Origin: Comamonadaceae bacterium
Lineage (GTDB): Bacteria; Pseudomonadota; Gammaproteobacteria; Burkholderiales; Burkholderiaceae_C
Direction of reading: 5' to 3'
DNA: 38,107 nucleotides
Assembly: GCA_947451385.1 (NCBI GenBank)
Contig: CANFYZ010000034.1
Coordinates: 1-38,107, forward strand
Position numbers and translations under genes: made by a program. The notes beneath the pieces were generated by a model that searched no databases, had not been told where the DNA came from, and was given only the letters and a program-made list of their open reading frames with translations. Positions 10,842-19,165 of this stretch are shown here, one piece after another. How positions within the stretch are numbered: position 1 is the first letter of the stretch; each line of letters begins with the position of its first letter.

Positions 10842-11684
10842 ATGATTTTTCTGGCGATTTTGATTGGCACCCTGACCGCCGGCATTGGCAGTGTGTGGGT
10901 GGCCGCCTGGTTGAGTTATGGCGTGATGAGTCGCTACACCCAGCACATGCTGAGTTTGGCCGCCGGTGCTTTGCTGGCCACGTCTTTCATGCATTTGCTG
11001 CCGGAGGCGTTCGAGAGTTCGGTGACCCCGCACGATTTGTTCATGACCCTGTTGCTGGGCCTGGTGTTTTTCTTTCTGCTCGACAAAGCCGAGTTGTGGC
11101 ATCACGGTCACGAACACGGTGCGGCGCACAGTCACTCTCAGGCTGCACACGATGGCCACGACCATGCGCAAGAACATGCGCACGAACATACAGCCGATCA
11201 CCACCATCACCACGCCGTGCCGGCGGGCGCGGGGGGCTGGGCGGTGTTGGCGGGCGACAGTGTGCATTGTTTTGGCGATGGCATTTTGATCGCCTCGGCT
11301 TTCATGGCCGATCTGCGTCTGGGTGTGATGGCCGCTTTGGCCGTGTTGGCACACGAGGTGCCGCACCACATGGGCGACTTGGCGGTGTTGCGACAGGGCG
11401 AGGCGAAAGCCCACAAACAGGTGGCGGTGCTGAAGGTGTCCATGGCAGGCGCCGTCACCGCCTTGGGCGGCGCGATAGGCTTTGTCCTGGTCGATTCCTT
11501 GCGTGCGGCCTTGCCCTTCTTTTTGGTGATCGCCAGCAGCAGCTTTATTTATGTGGCCTTGGCCGACTTGATTCCGCAGTTGCAAAAACGGTTGTCTGCC
11601 CGCGAAACCGCCGCACAAATCGCCTGGCTGGCGGTGGGCATGGGCCTGGTCACCTTGGTGAGCGCAGTGACCCGCAGCCATTGA
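10842..11684 (+). CDS. ZIP-family metal transporter with His-rich loop
   Basis: A 280-residue ZIP transporter, family known for zinc and other divalent metal transport into the cytoplasm. Hydrophobic helices flank a long loop (87-124) with 17 His in 38 residues. The metal-site helices read DSVHCFGDG (H142, D146) and HEVPHHMGD (H171, E172, H175, H176). The second motif has His176 where the common ZIP pattern HEIPHE or HEIPQE has Glu. ATG 10842 is used; the distance from the hydrolase gene allows co-transcription. It converges with the sulfurtransferase gene, whose stop is 23 nt away, and no terminator is evident between them. Confidence 0.9.
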   Translation: MIFLAILIGTLTAGIGSVWVAAWLSYGVMSRYTQHMLSLAAGALLATSFMHLLPEAFESSVTPHDLFMTLLLGLVFFFLLDKAELWHHGHEHGAAHSHSQAAHDGHDHAQEHAHEHTADHHHHHAVPAGAGGWAVLAGDSVHCFGDGILIASAFMADLRLGVMAALAVLAHEVPHHMGDLAVLRQGEAKAHKQVAVLKVSMAGAVTALGGAIGFVLVDSLRAALPFFLVIASSSFIYVALADLIPQLQKRLSARETAAQIAWLAVGMGLVTLVSAVTRSH

Positions 11685-11706
11685 GGCGGATCAAAATGCG
11701 ATGGCT

Positions 11707-12576
11707 TCAGCCTTTCGCACAGGGCAGGCCGGGTGTGTTGCTCCACTCGCTCCAACTGCCCGCGTACAAGGCGGTAGGGCCGAGGCCCGCGATCTCCATG
11801 GCCAGCACATTCGGCACCGCACTCACGCCGCTGCCGCAGTGATGCACCACGCTGCCCGGGTCGCGCCCGGCCAGCAGCTCGTCAAACTCTTGTTTCAGTT
11901 GCGCCGGAGTTTTGAAGAAACCTTCCGCGTTCAGGTTCTGCGTGAAAGGGCGGTTCAAGGCCCCCGGAATATGCCCGGCGATCGGGTCCAGCGGCTCCAC
12001 CTCGCCCCGGTAACGGGCTGCGGCACGCGCATCGATCAGGGTTTGTGTGTCACGCCCGAGCTGCTGCACCACCGCATCGGTGTGCACCAACGCGCGCAAG
12101 GGGGCGTGCAATTGGAAGGTGGTCGCTGGAAGGGGCGCGTGCGAAGCGCTCTCGGCCAGGCTGGTCACGGCACCGCCTGCGGCCTGCCAGGCTTGCAAGC
12201 CCCCGTCGAGCACGGCCACCGCGTCGTGTCCCAACCATTTGAGCATCCACCACAGGCGGCCGCAGTAGTTGGCGCCATTGCGGTCATAGACCACGGCTTG
12301 CATGCTGTTGTCAAAGCCCAGTCCGCCCAACCAAGCGGCCACGCGCTCACGCTGCGGCAGGGGGTGGCGTCCGCCATTTACCGCCTGGGCTGCGTCGTGG
12401 GCGCTCAGGTGCTGGTCCAACTGGGCCCGTTGCGCGCCTGCGATATGGGTTTGGGCAAACAAGGTGTCGGCAGCGGCAGGGTTCATCAGGTCACCGCTGC
12501 AGTCAAACACCATCAGCGGTGCGCCTTGGTTTTGCAGCGCTTGCAATTGAGAAACAGAAATCAGGGTGGTGTACAT
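11707..12576 (-). CDS. sseA: Thiosulfate/3-mercaptopyruvate sulfurtransferase
   Basis: A 289-residue two-domain rhodanese. The catalytic loop in the C-terminal domain is CGSGVSA with nucleophile C247, close to the CGSGVT/SA loop of 3-mercaptopyruvate sulfurtransferases and different from the CRKGVT loop of classical thiosulfate rhodaneses. The N-terminal domain is the usual inactive copy (VVYDRNGANYCGRLWWMLKWLG). ATG 12576 is chosen because GGGA lies 7 nt upstream and it clears the stop of the preceding gene by 20 nt; an upstream TTG at 12600 would overlap it. It is probably the last gene of the Rieske-EamA-sulfurtransferase operon. The gene symbol is by family resemblance. Confidence 0.88.
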   Translation of the reverse strand: MYTTLISVSQLQALQNQGAPLMVFDCSGDLMNPAAADTLFAQTHIAGAQRAQLDQHLSAHDAAQAVNGGRHPLPQRERVAAWLGGLGFDNSMQAVVYDRNGANYCGRLWWMLKWLGHDAVAVLDGGLQAWQAAGGAVTSLAESASHAPLPATTFQLHAPLRALVHTDAVVQQLGRDTQTLIDARAAARYRGEVEPLDPIAGHIPGALNRPFTQNLNAEGFFKTPAQLKQEFDELLAGRDPGSVVHHCGSGVSAVPNVLAMEIAGLGPTALYAGSWSEWSNTPGLPCAKG

Positions 12577-12596
12577 GGTCAATTCCCAGAGTGATG

Positions 12597-13484
12597 TCAA
12601 TATTCTTCAGCGGGTGGGTTCGGCAAAGAGCGGTTGCGCAACGCGGTGGCGGCAATGCCGCTGGCAATGATCAGGCCCATGCCGCTCCAGCCCAAAACAG
12701 AGAGCGTGTCGCCAAATAAAAACAAGCCGTACAGCGCCGAAAACACAATCCCCGAGTATTGCAAATTGGCTGCCACCAGGGTGGCGCCGCTGGTATAGGC
12801 CCAGGTCATGCACAGCTGCCCCAGCGCCGCCAGAACGCCAATGGGCAGCAGCCACAAGGCCTCGGGCCAGGTCCACGCGCTGACCCCGGTGAACAGCATG
12901 CACAGCGCGCCCGTGACGCAGGCGCCGAGTGAAAAATAAAACACGGTGCGGGCCTCCGGCTCGCCCATGCGCCCCAAGGCCGCAACCTGCATATAGGCCA
13001 GCGCCGAGACCAGGCCCGACATCAGGCCGATCAAGCCCGCGAACAATTGGTTTTGCTCGATCGTGGGGCGCAGAATCAAGACCACGCCGGCAAACCCGGC
13101 CAGCAGTGTCAGCACCATCGGGCCTTGTTTGCTGGCATCTTGCAGTTTGCCCATGACCAAGGTGCTGCCGATCAGAAACACGGCGACCCAGATGCCGCTC
13201 ATGTAGTTCAGCGTCATGGCCGTGGCCAGCGGCAGGTGGGCAATCGCATAAAACCAGGCCGCCAAAGAAGTCACCCCCACCACCGTGCGCCACACATGCA
13301 TCATGGGCACCGGTGTGGCCAGCGGCACGCCTTGCTTGCGGCACAGCGCGCCCATGATCAGCACCCCGATCGCGCCGCGGTAACAGACCAGCTCAAACGT
13401 GTCGAAATGGGCAGACGCGTATTTGATGCACACGCTCATCGTCGCAAACAACAGCGACGCCAAGACCATCCAGGAGGCTTGCAT
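12597..13484 (-). CDS. DMT-superfamily (EamA) transporter
   Basis: A 295-residue drug/metabolite transporter with about ten hydrophobic helices in two EamA repeats, probably a metabolite exporter of the inner membrane. The first repeat begins SWMVLASLLFATMSVCIKY. The second includes LWLLPIGVLAALGQLCMTWAY. ATG 13484 is used: it starts 20 nt after the stop of the Rieske oxygenase gene, whereas the upstream in-frame start at 13535 would overlap that gene and add a non-membrane leader. The substrate is unknown. Confidence 0.88.
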   Translation of the reverse strand: MQASWMVLASLLFATMSVCIKYASAHFDTFELVCYRGAIGVLIMGALCRKQGVPLATPVPMMHVWRTVVGVTSLAAWFYAIAHLPLATAMTLNYMSGIWVAVFLIGSTLVMGKLQDASKQGPMVLTLLAGFAGVVLILRPTIEQNQLFAGLIGLMSGLVSALAYMQVAALGRMGEPEARTVFYFSLGACVTGALCMLFTGVSAWTWPEALWLLPIGVLAALGQLCMTWAYTSGATLVAANLQYSGIVFSALYGLFLFGDTLSVLGWSGMGLIIASGIAATALRNRSLPNPPAEEY

Positions 13485-13504
13485 GCAGCGCTGCGGTTTT
13501 CGGC

Positions 13505-14629
13505 TTACAGCGGGCCCATGGCCCGGCGGTACCACTCGTGAAAATGCTGCATGCCATCTTCCATCGGGCTTTGGTAGGGGCCGACCTCGTTGTCCCCGCG
13601 CGCCAGCAAGGCTTGGCGACCGGCGTCCATGCGCTCGCCGATCTCGTCGTCTTCAAGGCAGGTTTCCATGTAAGCGGCTTGCTGGGCCTCGATGAACTCG
13701 CGCTCGAAGGCGACGATCTCTTCAGGGTAATAGAACTCCACCATGTTCATGGTTTTGTTCGGCCCCATCGGGTGCAAGGTGGACACGGTCAGCACATGCG
13801 GGTACCACTCGACCATGATGTGCGGGTAATAGGTCAGCCAGATGGCGCCGCGTTCGGGCATGGCGCCGTTGCGGTAGCGCAACAAGATGTCGTGCCACTT
13901 CTTGTAGATCTCCGAGCCCGGTTGCCCAAAACCCTTGGACACGCCGACGGTTTGCACCGAGTAGTTTTCTTTGAACTCCCAGCTCAAATCGTCGCAGGTG
14001 ACAAAAGAACCCAGGCCGGGGTGGAAGGGGCCGACGTGGTAGTCCTCCAGATACACCTCGATGAAGGTTTTCCAGTTGTAGTTGCACTGGTGCATCTCGA
14101 CCCGGTCCAGCGCATAGCCGGTGAAGTCCAATTGCGCGCGCGGGCCCATGCCGGCCAGATCGGAAGCGATGTCGCGGCCATTGTCTTCAAACAGCAGGCC
14201 GTTCCATTCCCGCAGTGCGTAGTTGTTCAGGTTCAGGCAGGGGTCCTGGGCAAAGTGGGGTGCGCCCAGCAATTGGCCATTCGGCGCATAGGTCCAGCGG
14301 TGCAACGGGCAGACGATGTTGCCGCCTGCGCTGCCTTTGTTTTGCGTGGCCAGATTACCGCGCCCTTGCAGCATCACGGCTTGCCGATGGCGACAGACGT
14401 TGGACACCAGCTCGATGCCATGCTGGGAACGCACCAAGGCGCGTCCCGCACTCTCTTGGGGCAGGGCGTAATAGTCGCCCACGTGGGGCACCAGCAGTTC
14501 GTGCCCGACATAGCGGGGCCCTCGCTGGAAAATGGACGTGAGTTCGCGCTGGTACAGCGCTTCGTCAAAATAGCTGGAAACTGGTAGTTGGCTTGCGGCC
14601 TGCTGCAGTTGAAGACTTAAATCAGACAT
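13505..14629 (-). CDS. Rieske non-heme iron oxygenase, alpha subunit
   Basis: A 374-residue ring-hydroxylating oxygenase-type alpha subunit. The N-terminal Rieske [2Fe-2S] domain has CRH (C79, H81) and CPLH (C107, H110). The catalytic domain has NWKTFIEVYLEDYHVGPFH, in which H198 and H203 are the likely mononuclear iron ligands. The spacing between the two Rieske pairs is 25 residues, longer than the usual 15-17, because of a Gly/Asn-rich insertion. No ferredoxin, reductase or small subunit gene is adjacent, so electron partners must lie elsewhere. It heads an apparent operon with an EamA transporter and a sulfurtransferase. The substrate is not inferable from sequence. Confidence 0.9.
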   Translation of the reverse strand: MSDLSLQLQQAASQLPVSSYFDEALYQRELTSIFQRGPRYVGHELLVPHVGDYYALPQESAGRALVRSQHGIELVSNVCRHRQAVMLQGRGNLATQNKGSAGGNIVCPLHRWTYAPNGQLLGAPHFAQDPCLNLNNYALREWNGLLFEDNGRDIASDLAGMGPRAQLDFTGYALDRVEMHQCNYNWKTFIEVYLEDYHVGPFHPGLGSFVTCDDLSWEFKENYSVQTVGVSKGFGQPGSEIYKKWHDILLRYRNGAMPERGAIWLTYYPHIMVEWYPHVLTVSTLHPMGPNKTMNMVEFYYPEEIVAFEREFIEAQQAAYMETCLEDDEIGERMDAGRQALLARGDNEVGPYQSPMEDGMQHFHEWYRRAMGPL

Positions 14630-14706
14630 GGGTGACCTGACCTAGAGACTCCCCCTATGAAGGGGCAGGGACAGCGCTTAGCGTCTGGGACATTGGCGCG
14701 AAAATA

Positions 14707-14722
14707 GCGGGGTAATCCCCGC
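14707..14722. repeat. Hairpin in the Rieske/xseB divergent region
   Basis: GCGGGG (14707-14712), loop TAAT, CCCCGC (14717-14722). It lies about 80 bp upstream of the Rieske gene and could be an operator. The rest of this 207-bp gap holds the xseB -10 box and no gene. Confidence 0.5.
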
Positions 14723-14804
14723 CGCAGAACGGGGGATTCTAACCCCATGGGACCAGCACCTCCCGTTTTGCGGCGCCCCTCAGGGTTTGCGAGCGGACAA
14801 AGCG

Positions 14805-14812
14805 CCTAAAAT
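14805..14812 (+). promoter_or_regulatory. -10 box of the xseB-ispA-dxs operon
   Basis: CCTAAAAT, 24 nt before the xseB ATG. No good -35 is present at 16-18 bp. Confidence 0.5.
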
Positions 14813-14836
14813 CAGCTTTTTTCTTGGGTTCCTCGG

Positions 14837-15082
14837 ATGCCAAAAGCCCCTTCAAAAGACGCTCCCGCTTTGCCAGCCAGCTACGAAGCCGCCTTGCAGG
14901 AACTGGAGCAACTGGTTGCCCAACTGGAGTCGGGGCAATTGCCCCTGGACCAATTGCTCAGCGGTTACCAGCGCGGCGCGGTCTTGCTGGGCTTTTGCCA
15001 GCAGCGATTGCAAGCGGTGGAAGAGCAGATTCAGGTGCTGGACGAGGGCGTGCTCAAGCCCTGGTCGGGCAGTGCCGCGTGA
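14837..15082 (+). CDS. xseB: Exodeoxyribonuclease VII small subunit
   Basis: An 81-residue protein, the usual size for XseB, the helical small subunit that assembles with XseA into exonuclease VII. The core [33 protein letters not shown] and the following [16 protein letters not shown] match the family pattern of heptad-rich helices. The large-subunit gene xseA is not in this window. The stop overlaps the GTG of ispA (GTGA at 15079-15082), indicating translational coupling. Gene order xseB-ispA-dxs is widely conserved in proteobacteria. Confidence 0.95.
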   Translation: MPKAPSKDAPALPASYEAALQELEQLVAQLESGQLPLDQLLSGYQRGAVLLGFCQQRLQAVEEQIQVLDEGVLKPWSGSAA

Positions 15083-15999
15083 GCGCCGACATGGTTTGGG
15101 CCCTGGCCGACTGGATGACGCCGCGCCTGCAGCAGGTCGAGCAGGCGTTGATTCAATGGATTGACCCGCAGGCACCGGCTGGCTTGGGCCAGGCCATGCG
15201 CTATGCCGTGCTCGACGGTGGCAAGCGCTTGCGCTCCTTGCTGGTGCTGGCAGCAGCGCAGGCGGTGGGCGGGGAGGGCACCGCATCGGGCTCGGCCGCT
15301 TTGCGCGCGGCCTGCGCCATCGAGCTGATCCATGCCTATTCTTTGGTCCACGACGACATGCCGTGCATGGACAACGACGTGCTGCGCCGCGGCAAACCCA
15401 CGGTGCATGTGCAGTTTGGCGAGGCGCAAGCCTTGTTGGCCGGTGACGCCTTGCAGGCCTTGGCGTTTGAGCTGATCACCCCCCCCGACGGCAGCGTGTC
15501 GGCCCCGGTGCAAGCGGCCTTGGCGGGGCTGTTGGCCAGGGCGGCGGGCTACCAGGGCATGGCGGGCGGGCAGGCGATCGACCTGGCCAGTGTCGGCTTG
15601 GCGCTGACCGAGGCCCAGCTGCGCCAAATGCACCGGCTCAAAACGGGGGCCTTGTTGCTGTGCAGCGTGCAAATGGGGGCGGTGTGTGCGGGCCAGCCCG
15701 AAGCGCGCGTGATGGACGCCCTGAGCCGCTATGGTGAGGCGCTGGGCCTGGCTTTCCAGGTGGTGGACGATATTTTGGACGTCACCGCCGATTCAGCCAC
15801 CTTGGGTAAAACCGCGGGCAAAGACGAAGCGGCCGACAAACCCACTTATGTGGCCTTGATGGGCTTGGCTCCGGCCCAGCACTACGCCCAGCAGTTGCAT
15901 GCCCAGGCCCTGGCCGCTTTGGCCGAAAGTGGTTTGCCTGTGACGCAAACCCAGGCCTTGCGGGCTTTGGCTGACATGGTGATTCACCGAAACAATTGA
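15079..15999 (+). CDS. ispA: Farnesyl (polyprenyl) diphosphate synthase
   Basis: Condenses isopentenyl diphosphate with allylic diphosphates to make C10 and C15 isoprenoid precursors. The protein is 306 residues from GTG 15079. The first aspartate-rich motif is DDMPCMDND (D92, D93, D98) with the CM insertion typical of bacterial type-II FPP synthases. The second is DDILD (D230, D231, D234). The substrate-binding GGKRLR is present near residue 51. GTG 15079 overlaps the xseB stop; ATG 15091 is a possible alternative four codons in. It is followed by dxs after 6 nt, so early and mid steps of isoprenoid synthesis are co-expressed. Confidence 0.95.
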   Translation: MSADMVWALADWMTPRLQQVEQALIQWIDPQAPAGLGQAMRYAVLDGGKRLRSLLVLAAAQAVGGEGTASGSAALRAACAIELIHAYSLVHDDMPCMDNDVLRRGKPTVHVQFGEAQALLAGDALQALAFELITPPDGSVSAPVQAALAGLLARAAGYQGMAGGQAIDLASVGLALTEAQLRQMHRLKTGALLLCSVQMGAVCAGQPEARVMDALSRYGEALGLAFQVVDDILDVTADSATLGKTAGKDEAADKPTYVALMGLAPAQHYAQQLHAQALAALAESGLPVTQTQALRALADMVIHRNN

Positions 16000-16005
16000 C
16001 TTCAG

Positions 16006-17862
16006 ATGCGTTCTTTTCTCAACTCCATTTACACCCCAGCGGACCTGCGACGCTTGGCGCGGACCGATTTGCCCGCCCTGGCCCAAGAACTGCGTCAGTG
16101 CGTGATCGACAATGTCTCCAAAACCGGCGGCCATTTGAGCTCCAATCTCGGCACGGTGGAACTCACGGTGGCCTTGCACTATGTGTTTGACACCCCGAAC
16201 GACCGCATCGTTTGGGACGTGGGCCATCAAACCTACCCGCACAAAATCTTGACTGGTCGGCGTGAGCGCATGCCCACATTGCGCCAGTGGGGCGGCTTGT
16301 CGGGCTTCCCCAAGCGCGACGAAAGTCCTTACGACACCTTTGGCACGGCCCATTCGTCGACCAGCATTTCGGCCGCTTTGGGCATGGCGCTGGCGGCGCG
16401 GCAAAAAGGCGAGTCCCGCCACGCGGTGGCGGTGATTGGCGACGGCGCCATGACGGCGGGCATGGCCTTTGAAGCTTTGAACAACGCCGGCGTGGAAGAC
16501 TGCAAATTGCTGGTGATTCTGAACGACAACGACATGTCGATCAGCCCGCCGGTGGGCGCGCTCAACCGCTATTTGGCGCAGCTGATGAGCGGGCGCTTTT
16601 ATGCCGCCGCCAAGTCGGTCGGCAAAAACGTGTTGAAAAACGCGCCGCCCTTGTTTGAACTGGCCAAGCGCTTTGAAGAGCACGCCAAAGGCATGGTGGT
16701 GCCTGCAACCTTGTTCGAAAAATTCGGCTTCAACTACATTGGCCCCATCGACGGCCACGACCTGGAGTCGCTGATCCCGACGCTGGAAAACATCAAGCAC
16801 TTGCAAGGGCCCCAGTTTTTGCACGTGGTCACCAAAAAAGGCCAGGGCTATGACCTGGCGGAAGCCGATCCGGTGGCCTACCACGGCCCGGGCAAGTTCG
16901 ACCCTGCGGTCGGTTTGGTGCCGCCGTCGGTGAAACCCAAAACCACCTTCACCCAGGTGTTTGGCCGCTGGCTCTGCGACATGGCCGAGCACGATGCGCG
17001 CTTGGTGGGCATCACCCCGGCCATGCGCGAGGGCTCGGGTATGGTGGAATTTCACCAGCGCTTTCCCGGTCGGTATTACGACGTGGGCATCGCCGAGCAG
17101 CATGCCGTCACCTTTGCCGCGGGCCTGGCGTGTGAGGGCTTGAAGCCCGTGGTGGCCATTTACTCGACCTTTTTACAGCGCGGCTATGACCAACTGATCC
17201 ACGATGTGGCCTTGCAAAACCTGCCCGTGGTGTTTGCCTTGGACCGTGCGGGCTTGGTGGGGGCCGACGGCGCCACCCACGCCGGGGCCTATGACATTCC
17301 CTTTATCCGTTGTATCCCGAACATGGCGCTGGCCTGTCCTGCCGATGAGCGTGAATGCCGCCAGCTGCTCAGCACCGCCTATGCGCAAAACCACCCGGTG
17401 GCGGTGCGATATCCGCGCGGCGCGGGTGCCGGTGTCTCGCCTGAGGCCGATTTACAAGGCCTGCCGTATGGGCGGGGCGAGGTGCGCCGCCAAGGCCAAG
17501 GCACGGCGATTTTGGCGTTTGGCACTTTGCTGTACCCGGCTTTGCAAGCAGCGGAAAAGCTCAATGCCACCGTGGTCAATATGCGCTGGGTCAAGCCGCT
17601 GGATGTGGACTTGCTGCTGCAAGTGGCCCGGACGCATGAGCGTTTGGTGACGCTGGAAGAGGGCAGCGTCATGGGCGGCGCGGGCAGTGCCGTGGCCGAA
17701 GCCTTGAACGCCGCGGGTGGGTCCCAGCCCTTGTTGCAACTGGGCCTGCCCGACCGTTTCATTGACCATGGCGACCCAGCCCAGCTGCTCGCCCGAGAAG
17801 GCCTGGACGCCGCGGGCATTGAAGCCTCCATCCGCCAACGTTGGCCAGAAACAGCTTCTTAA
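16006..17862 (+). CDS. dxs: 1-deoxy-D-xylulose-5-phosphate synthase
   Basis: First enzyme of the MEP isoprenoid pathway, a thiamine-diphosphate transketolase-like protein joining pyruvate and glyceraldehyde 3-phosphate. The 618-residue length is typical. Visible features are [14 protein letters not shown] (H74), the ThDP/Mg motif starting [18 protein letters not shown] (D146), [14 protein letters not shown] with the catalytic Glu (E364), and the PVAIRYPRG-like segment [12 protein letters not shown] near 465. It follows ispA after 6 nt. No clear terminator follows it before the dctP promoter. Confidence 0.97.
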   Translation: MRSFLNSIYTPADLRRLARTDLPALAQELRQCVIDNVSKTGGHLSSNLGTVELTVALHYVFDTPNDRIVWDVGHQTYPHKILTGRRERMPTLRQWGGLSGFPKRDESPYDTFGTAHSSTSISAALGMALAARQKGESRHAVAVIGDGAMTAGMAFEALNNAGVEDCKLLVILNDNDMSISPPVGALNRYLAQLMSGRFYAAAKSVGKNVLKNAPPLFELAKRFEEHAKGMVVPATLFEKFGFNYIGPIDGHDLESLIPTLENIKHLQGPQFLHVVTKKGQGYDLAEADPVAYHGPGKFDPAVGLVPPSVKPKTTFTQVFGRWLCDMAEHDARLVGITPAMREGSGMVEFHQRFPGRYYDVGIAEQHAVTFAAGLACEGLKPVVAIYSTFLQRGYDQLIHDVALQNLPVVFALDRAGLVGADGATHAGAYDIPFIRCIPNMALACPADERECRQLLSTAYAQNHPVAVRYPRGAGAGVSPEADLQGLPYGRGEVRRQGQGTAILAFGTLLYPALQAAEKLNATVVNMRWVKPLDVDLLLQVARTHERLVTLEEGSVMGGAGSAVAEALNAAGGSQPLLQLGLPDRFIDHGDPAQLLAREGLDAAGIEASIRQRWPETAS

Positions 17863-17913
17863 ACTCGGTTTCACAAAAAGGGTAAACCCCGCCCGCCAAG
17901 GGCTTGATGTTTT

Positions 17914-17921
17914 TCTACAAT
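17914..17921 (+). promoter_or_regulatory. -10 box of the TRAP binding-protein gene
   Basis: TCTACAAT, identical over TTTCTACAAT to the uvrD promoter. The presumed transcription start falls near 17928, inside the palindrome at 17926-17943. The -35 region is GC-rich and poor. Confidence 0.55.
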
Positions 17922-17925
17922 ACGT

Positions 17926-17943
17926 GCAGACAAAATTGTCTGC
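17926..17943. promoter_or_regulatory. Perfect 18-bp palindrome, candidate operator
   Basis: GCAGACAA-AA-TTGTCTGC. The arms are perfect 8-bp inverted repeats placed right after the -10 box, where a bound repressor would block initiation. No regulator gene adjoins it. Confidence 0.6.
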
Positions 17944-17987
17944 TTTCCAAGTTGGTTAGTGTTTCAATTAATTTTAGGAGTCCTCAG

Positions 17988-19067
17988 ATGGATCGTCGTT
18001 CAATTATCAAAAATGCGGGTATTGCCGGTATCCTCGCCGCAGGTGCTGCGCCAGCCGTGCATGCGCAAGCGGCCATTCGCTGGCGTCTGTCTTCGAGCTT
18101 TCCGAAGTCGCTGGACACCTTGTATGGCAGCGCCGAGGTTTTTGCCAAAGCGGTGAAAAACATGTCGGGCGGTAAGTTCGAGATTTCCACCCATGCCGCA
18201 GGCGAAATCATGCCCGCCTTCGGTAATTTGGATGCGGTTCAGCAAGGCTCGATCGAGATTGCGCACACTGCGGCGTATTACTTCTTCGGCAAAGACCCCA
18301 CGTTTGCGCTGGGTTGCATCATTCCTTTCGGCCTCAACAGCCGTCAAATGACCGCTTGGACCCTGGAAGGCAATGGTTTGAAACTCATGCGCGAGTTTTA
18401 TGCCAAGTACAACATCATCAACTTCCCTTGCGGCAACACCGGCGCGCAAATGGGCGGTTGGTTCCGCAAAGAAATCAAAACAGTGGCCGATTTGAAGGGC
18501 TTGAAGTTCCGTATCGGCGGCTTTGGCGGCAAAGTGCTGGAGCCTTTGGGCGTGATTCCACAAAACATTCCGGGTGGTGACATTTACCCAGCCCTGGAAA
18601 AAGGCACTGTCGACGGCGCCGAATGGGTCGGCCCTTATGACGACTTGAAACTGGGTCTGAACAAAGTGGCACCGTTCTACTACTACCCCGGTTTCTGGGA
18701 AGGCGGTACCCAGTGCGATGTCATGATCAACGACAAAGCCTTCAACAGCCTGAGCCCCGAAAACAAAGCGATTTTGGAAGCTGCTGCAGCCCAGGCTCAC
18801 AGCGATATGCAAGCTAAGTACGATGCCAAAAACCCCAACGCCTTGAAGCAGTTGGTCGGTTCGGGCGCCAAATTGCGTGAATTCCCCAAAGACGTCATGC
18901 AAGAGGCTTTCAAGTCCGCCATGAAAATTTACGATGAGTTGTCTTCCACCAACGAAAACTGGAAGAAGATTTACGGTGATTACTCCAAGTTCCGTGCCGA
19001 TCAAAACCTCTGGTTCCGCTTTGCCGAAGCCAAGTACGATGACTTCATGCAGGCGCAGAAGCTCTGA
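17988..19067 (+). CDS. dctP: TRAP transporter substrate-binding protein, TakP-like
   Basis: A 359-residue periplasmic solute receptor of the DctP family. The N-terminus MDRRSIIKNAGIAGILAAGAAPAVHAQ looks like a twin-arginine signal, with RR at 3-4. The mature part resembles the alpha-keto-acid receptor TakP: RWRLSSSFPKSLDTLYG, FGKDPTFALG, NFPCGNTGAQMGGWFRKEIKTV, LKFRIGGFGGKVLE and DGAEWVGPYDD. In TRAP receptors the conserved Arg in such an RIGG segment contacts the substrate carboxylate, so a 2-oxo or hydroxy acid is likely. AGGAG at 17976 supports ATG 17988. The permease genes lie downstream on the opposite strand. Confidence 0.92.
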   Translation: MDRRSIIKNAGIAGILAAGAAPAVHAQAAIRWRLSSSFPKSLDTLYGSAEVFAKAVKNMSGGKFEISTHAAGEIMPAFGNLDAVQQGSIEIAHTAAYYFFGKDPTFALGCIIPFGLNSRQMTAWTLEGNGLKLMREFYAKYNIINFPCGNTGAQMGGWFRKEIKTVADLKGLKFRIGGFGGKVLEPLGVIPQNIPGGDIYPALEKGTVDGAEWVGPYDDLKLGLNKVAPFYYYPGFWEGGTQCDVMINDKAFNSLSPENKAILEAAAAQAHSDMQAKYDAKNPNALKQLVGSGAKLREFPKDVMQEAFKSAMKIYDELSSTNENWKKIYGDYSKFRADQNLWFRFAEAKYDDFMQAQKL

Positions 19068-19089
19068 TATTCAGGTCATTTGACCTTCT

Positions 19090-19119
19090 AAAACCGCGCT
19101 GACCAGCGCGGTTTTTTTT
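19090..19119. terminator. Bidirectional intrinsic terminator
   Basis: AAAACCGCGCT (19090-19100), loop GACC, AGCGCGGTTTT (19105-19115), with the T run continuing to 19119. On the minus strand the same stem ends in TTTT. It therefore serves both dctP and the convergent permease operon. Confidence 0.92.
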
Positions 19120-19132
19120 CGCCCTGTCGCAA

Positions 19133-19165
19133 GCGTCTCCGAAGCGTCTCAGAAGCTTCTCAGAA
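19133..19165. repeat. Three imperfect 11-bp tandem repeats
   Basis: GCGTCTCCGAA, GCGTCTCAGAA and GCTTCTCAGAA lie head to tail at 19133-19165. The third copy contains the stop codon of the minus-strand hypothetical gene (19160-19162). The repeats sit between the terminator and that gene's 3' end. Confidence 0.7.
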
